A stretch of 64,000 nucleotides of DNA from Boletus sp. NGJ. Its lineage: Eukaryota; Basidiomycota; Agaricomycetes; Boletales; Boletaceae. Shown piece after piece: positions 58,617 through 64,000 of this stretch. Position 1 is the first letter of the stretch. Every line of letters starts with the position of its first letter. Location: assembly GCA_019096195.1 (NCBI GenBank), contig JAGTXK010000190.1, positions 62,001 to 126,000 of the forward strand. Direction: 5' to 3'. Made by a program: the position numbers and the translations under genes. The notes under the pieces are model-generated. The model was not told where the DNA came from, did not search any database, and saw nothing but the letters and a program-made list of their open reading frames with translations.

Positions 58617-61600
58617 TGTTACAGTCACTGAAGAGGGTACATCTTTTCCTCTACCTTCACCCCCCTGTAGGACTATGGAATGACTTATTCTTCGACTTGG
58701 ACCTAGGATTCCCCCATGACACCAACTCAGGCATCACTCCATTCAGAACTCCCTTTCTAGGAAGTTACCTGTTTGGTTTGGACACCGTCTTCCTATTTCA
58801 TTGATATATGCCTTTCATCTCTTTCTGATTTGATCATAGGCATTGCCTCTTTGGCTGTGTTCTCTTGCACACAGCCTAGTATTCCAAATCTCCATTTGAC
58901 AGATGCCTAGATCCTTTATGGTAATCTTTAGTCTGCGACTTATGATTACCATATATGATATGAAGTCTGCTCTAGATGGATAGGGCCTATAAATAGGGAC
59001 GCTGGCCCTTCATGTAACCTTAACCTAGATCTACACTCCTTCCCATGTAATCTACCAGCTTCTCCCACTACCAGTTCCACTTCACCTCAGAAGTTTCACT
59101 TCCACTCTGGAGGTGATCGCTCTTGTGCTAGTGATCGTCTTCCTCATCACTGCGCACTTGTGTGGCCTTGTTGCCATCCAAACCTGCTTCTAAAGCTTTG
59201 GTAACTCCAATGACCAACAGAGGTTGGTCCATGCAAGCCCGGGACTCCGCCACCAGCACTAGGCTATGTAAGCCCAGAGATATAGTTTCTGCCCTCCACA
59301 TCCACTCTGCCCTTCCTTCTCGGAGGATTGTGCCACTGTAGGTAAATCCAAGACTTCGCCATTGGTTGTAGAGGCAACCAGGACACTCTACGTAAAGCTA
59401 GCGGCCGGTCCCCAGTCAGAGGAATCATTGGGCCTCTGGAGGTATTTTCCCCTCAAGTCCTGCTAGTCCTATAATCAAATAGGGTTGATTATACAGGAAC
59501 GTGTCATATTGTTACCTGGCATAACAAAAGATCTAGGTTATAAATTGCTGAAGACTATCTAGTCTAGCAACTCCCACCACTATTCAAGGGAATAGAACTG
59601 CCTATCGGAGGATAGGCCCTTGCTCTACGCACTGCACAGAATCAACCTCGCACAGACGATATGGTTGAAATTAAAGCTGCCCTGCCTGAGGAGTTCTCAG
59701 GAGAGACCAACGATGCCAAGAGATGGCTTATGGCTATGGAAGGATACTTCCATCTAGGAGGAGCAGAGAAGTTCACAGAGGAAGCCAAGAGGCTTATCCT
59801 ATTGAACAGGATATTCAAGGGAAGAGGAAAAGCATTTGCAGAAGCCTGGCTGACCAGGCTGCTTGATGACACTGTGCCACATGCAGACAAGACCTATAAT
59901 GAAATCAAGAAAGCCTTTGCCCTCACCTTCACCCCCCATAACACCAGCAACCTGGCCATGGCAGAACTAGGATCCCTTCGACAAGATAAACAGGATCCAA
60001 AGAGATTTGACAAATTCATTTCCCAGTTCTCACTGCTGGTAGTTCGCTCTGAGCTACAGGAATTCCGCTCTATCCTGGAATTCTTCCTCAGGGGGATCAA
60101 TCCAAACATTGCCTGGCAACTAGTCAATAGTGAGACCTTCTAGAAGGCCAAGAAGATGGAAGAAGTCTATGAAGTAGCTGCCACCATCCGCGGGGCATGG
60201 CAAGATTGAAGGAATATAGAAAGGACCCTTCGCATCCTTTGGAAGAGGAAGAGGAAACCACCACGATCCAAACACTATGGATGTGGACCGGATCACAATA
60301 TCTCCTATCAAGCGCACTAAGCAGATGAGAGAGCACAAATGCTTCATCTGCAACAAGATTGGGTGCAGTACTAGGAAACACCCAGGATACCAGCCGATCA
60401 GGGGAGAGGAATATAGGAAACCTCAGGAAACACACACCAGGGTGGTCATCACCAGGGAAACACCACAAGATCCCCTTGACAAATATCTCACGGAAATCTC
60501 CAGAAACAATGGATGAGACAAAGTTCTCAGGACACTCCAGACAGCCTTTGACATGGGGCTGGACGAGCAAGGCCTTGTTTTAGAATGAGTACAAGAAGCT
60601 GCTGCAATGGAATAGGAAGAGAATGTTAACTCTCTTGCCCTTGGACCCACTATGCAAATCGCCATCTCCCCCATAGATGAAATGTCTTTTTAGGTGGAAG
60701 AGGTGTACCAACATCACCCTCTTCCTACATGATTGCACCTGTATTCATTTCCGGATTGAAGAGTAATTCTATTTGCATTCCTCTCTCGATCTGGAAGCAG
60801 GATGGCAAAATCGTTGGAACAAAAGCCCTAATCAACAGTGGAGCAACAGGATGCTTCATTTCAAGACAAGCGGTGGAGAAGATGGGACTACCCACATGGA
60901 AGCTGGACAACCCGGTCCGAGCTTGGAACATTGATGGAACCCAAAACCAGCCTGGAACCATCAAAGAAAGAACCAACATCATGTTGGATTACAGAGGTAT
61001 ACGAGAATGGCAGGATCTCTATGTCCTCAACTGCAGCAAGGATGAAGTTATTTTAGGACTTCCATGGCTCAGGGCAGTGAACTCTGATATCAACTGGACG
61101 GAAGGACGGGTAACAATAGTGCTGTCTTCCTACTGATGGACTCAAGGCGATCCACTGGGAACACTGGAACAGCGATACCTGCTACGGTATCTGGAGCATG
61201 ACAAAAAGGAGTATGTGCAAGATGGACTCTATGAAACCTTTTGTCATTGGATGCCCTTACAATGGGCCAAGTTTTTCAATGCACATAGGGATGTACCAGA
61301 GTTCGTTATCAAGAGGACCACTCTGTCTACTGAGATTGCCCAATAGGCACCAAAGGCCAAGATTGCATTGCCAGATGCATTCAAAGAATACACGGATGTC
61401 TTCACGGAGAAGACGATCACCAAGTTACCTCCCTCAAGGCAATACGACCACGCTATCGAGTTAAAGGACTCGTTTGTCCCAAAATGAGCCAAGGCATACC
61501 CTCTCAACCCACTGGAACAACAGGCATGTAGGGAATTCATCAACGAACACCTGAAAACTGGGAAGATATCCCCATCAAAATCTCCCCAAGCCACTCCTTT

Positions 61601-63785
61601 CTTCTTTGTACAGAAGAAAGATGGGAAGCTCCACCCATGCCAAGACTACTGATATCTGAAAGGAACTTGCAATGAACAAAGAAAGAAACCTAGACTCAAT
61701 ATCTGAAGCGTTGCCAACTAGAGCAATATGCAACAGAGAGAAGAGCAATTTCAAGGTTAGAGGGAACATGGTACTCTATCGGCTACTTATATATACTACC
61801 GATAGTGGCGCACGGACCGTGCTGTGCTATGACGTTGTAGGGTACTGGGTATGACATCACAGGAACGGGGAATGTTAGTTGTCCAATGGCGGAAAGGGGG
61901 AAACGATGGAATGAGATGCGTGTGGTATATGCATGTAAGTGAAAGGTAGTCCGGAGCGCTCTAGGCGTGGCTACGTGTGATGTATCTAAGGGGAACTAAT
62001 AGATAGGAATGGGAGCGAGAGAGAAATGAAAGAGTGATGCGTGGGGCATCGCATGGGGTGATCGTGAGATCTGGTATCGAGACGGGATCGTATCAGGTGA
62101 TGGATCGGGTCTTGTCTAGATCTCGTGATCTGACGTTTGCCTGATCAGTACTTGGGTTAATCTAGCGTGGGCTTGATTAGTATTTGATGGCGGTATCATG
62201 GGATAGCGTCGGATGTGATCTGTGGCGTGGGCCAGGGATCGGGGTGAGCAGGGAGTCAGGGATCTGGAGGTGGGCTCCTGATTAGTATTTGCATAGCGTA
62301 CCGAGCTCTGCGTCAGGTACTGTCTATGGGTGTCGTGTGTGTAACGAGCGTATACGTGACAGAGGGGTTTCTGTCATCATACAGCATGTTATATCACGTG
62401 TTGTGGCTACCAAGCACTGCATCAGGTAGATCCACAGGGGGTGGCATAGTTTATAGGCGTGCAGGCCTTGCTTGTGGCTGTGAAGCCGGGGGTTTAGCCG
62501 TGAGGCTACTTGGTGCTGTAGTGTAGTGGCTACGGCGAGGGTACGACTAGCGAAAGCGTACGTAGGTGTAGTCAGCGGTATGGTGTGTCGTATGGGGGAG
62601 GATACGGTGAGTGACTACTCTAGGTGTATGCGAGGTGAGGCTAGGATGGAGTTTGGTTGATAGTAGGCGAGTGTATCGTCTATAGGTAGTGCGAAAGTGT
62701 AGGTAGGGGTGCTAATAAATAGGTGGTATAGTCTGTGATCGTTTCAATATCTCAACAGCCACACAATCAAGAATGCCTATCCCCTCCCCTTAATTTCCGA
62801 CCTTCTGGATAAATTAAAGGGATCATCAATCTTCACCAAAGTTGACGTACAATGGGGTTACAACAATGTCTTGATCAAGCCTGAAGATCGGTGGAAAGTG
62901 GCCTTCCTCACCCCATTCAGGTTGTTCAAACCAAACATAATGTTCTTTAGAATGTGCAATTCCCCAGCAATGTTCCAGGCGTTCATGGATGATCTCTTTG
63001 GAGATTATATCACAGAGGGATGGTTGGTGATTTATATGGACGATCTGTTGATACACTCTTCAGATCAGATAACTCATGACGAGAGGATGTGGAAGGTCCT
63101 AGAACGCTTCTGACAGCATAAAACCTACCTCAAATTGGAGAAGTGTACCTTCTCGGCCGAAGAAGTTGAATATCTCAGGATGATTGTAGGGAAGAACAGA
63201 GTCCAGATGGACCCAGTCAAGCTCAACACCATCAAGCAATGGAATCCCCCGGTGAATGTGAAGGATGTACGGTCCTTCATCGGATTCTATAATTTTTACA
63301 GGAAGTTCATCCCCTCTTTCTCTGGCATTGCACGTCCTTTGCTGGACCTCATGAAGCAAACGATGAATTGGTCCTGGGGATCACTTCAAGAAAAATCATT
63401 CAGAACCTTACAAATGGCGTTCACCAAGAAACCCGTCCTTGCCTTCCCTGATACTTCAGAACCCTTCACTCTCATAACAGACACCTCACTCATGACGTCA
63501 GGAGTGGTACTCATGCAGAACAATGACAATGGAGATATGCAATCATGTGGTTACCTCTCTGAGACTTTCTCTCCAGCTGAGAGAAACTACGATATCTATA
63601 ACAGGGAACTACTGGCTGTCATACAAGGCTTGAAAGAATGGCAGCAATACCTCCTTGGATCCCCCCACCCTGTAACAGTGCTGACCGACCACAAGAACTT
63701 GATGTTCTTCAAAGAACCCCACCAACTATCCCAACAACAGGCAAGATGGCTTTTGTTCCTCCAAGACTATGACATGGTCTACTGA
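58617..63785 (+). mobile_element. Ty3/gypsy LTR retrotransposon, broken fossil
   Basis: The 5' LTR spans 58617-59526 (TGTTA..TAACA) and is of the same family as the solo LTRs nearby. The internal region shows, in order, a retrotransposon gag domain (about 59.66-60.15 kb, DAKRWLMAMEGYFHLGG), an aspartic-protease-like region (60.73-61.14 kb), reverse transcriptase (61.4-63.1 kb, with the YMDD box) and the start of RNase H (63.4-63.78 kb). The coding sequence is broken in roughly half a dozen places, and a separate piece of about 1.1 kb (61.66-62.74 kb) is inserted in the reverse transcriptase region. Integrase and the 3' LTR are not in the window. It is a non-functional, old copy. Confidence 0.88.
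61660..62740. mobile_element. Non-coding insertion in the gypsy element
   Basis: About 1.08 kb of GT-rich sequence with no homology to the host element and no long coding frame. Short similar sequences (ATATCTGAA and ATATCTCAA) at the two borders might be a target duplication. It contains repeated CTGATTAGTATTTG and GTAGGTGTAG-like words. The type is unknown; it could be a solo LTR of another family or a non-autonomous element. Confidence 0.5.
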
Positions 63786-64000
63786 AACGACCTAGACATT
63801 TTCTTTTCATTTTATTGTAGTTAGCTAACACTCACCGCCCCCACGAATGATCACATAGTTATTCCACGTCTAGGCCTCATGCCTAGACCATACGTCACAC
63901 ATTAGTCAGACTATGTCACAACCCTATACCCATAGAACAGCCTAGACCCCACTACGTCACCATATGTCATATGGAACATTCCAGTAGTTTCTATGACCGG
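63786..64000. other. 3' edge of window
   Basis: After the RNase H region the gypsy similarity stops and the sequence becomes non-coding, with repeated CCTAGAC/GTCTAGG words (63789, 63871, 63884, 63952). It may be another insertion that continues beyond the window. Confidence 0.4.

Overview
The window is fungal nuclear DNA. Genes are split by many short introns of about 45-80 bp with GT..AG borders, and the gene content (P-type plasma-membrane proton pump, basidiomycete-type seven-helix membrane protein, P450 of the NF(A/S)xIHT class, large family of WD40 proteins) points to an agaricomycete, most likely a Rhizoctonia/Ceratobasidium-like species. The genus is an inference from remembered protein similarity and was not searched.

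Region 1 (0.9-24.8 kb) is ordinary single-copy gene space. An aldo-keto reductase, a myo-inositol oxygenase and a HAD phosphatase lie in a row on the + strand and could form an inositol-to-glucuronate-to-gulonate set. An RNF216-like RBR ubiquitin ligase and a Vps68/TMEM50-like membrane protein then share a 130 bp divergent promoter. A small secreted cysteine-rich protein with an internally duplicated six-cysteine module follows, then about 5 kb with no convincing gene, the plasma-membrane H+-ATPase, and a long disordered RING-H2 protein.

Region 2 (25-50 kb) is a paralogue array. Five minus-strand copies (A-E) of one WD40 gene lie at about 26.5-28.5, 28.9-30.8, 35.9-38.4, 41.0-43.0 and 47.1-49.1 kb. 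Each encodes a seven-bladed propeller followed by small exons for a low-complexity, basic tail. Copies C and E look best preserved; A has one nonsense codon, B is decayed, and D has a frameshift in its last exon. Flanking DNA is copied along with them: 25.07-28.7 kb matches 34.75-38.4 kb, and the spacers near 39-41, 43-46.7 and 49.3-50.2 kb share decayed gene pieces. Different parts of one copy are closest to different other copies, which suggests gene conversion or unequal exchange. A DUF6533-like seven-helix protein gene sits inside the array at 31.7-33.6 kb.

Region 3 (50.2-53.5 kb) holds a duplicated upstream region and an apparently intact cytochrome P450.

Region 4 (53.6-64 kb) is more AT-rich and consists of transposon fossils. 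A decayed hAT transposon on the minus strand is interrupted by two solo LTRs, each with a 5-bp target duplication. It is followed by an LTR fragment and then by a broken Ty3/gypsy element on the + strand that itself holds a roughly 1.1 kb insertion. No rRNA, convincing tRNA or CRISPR array was seen.
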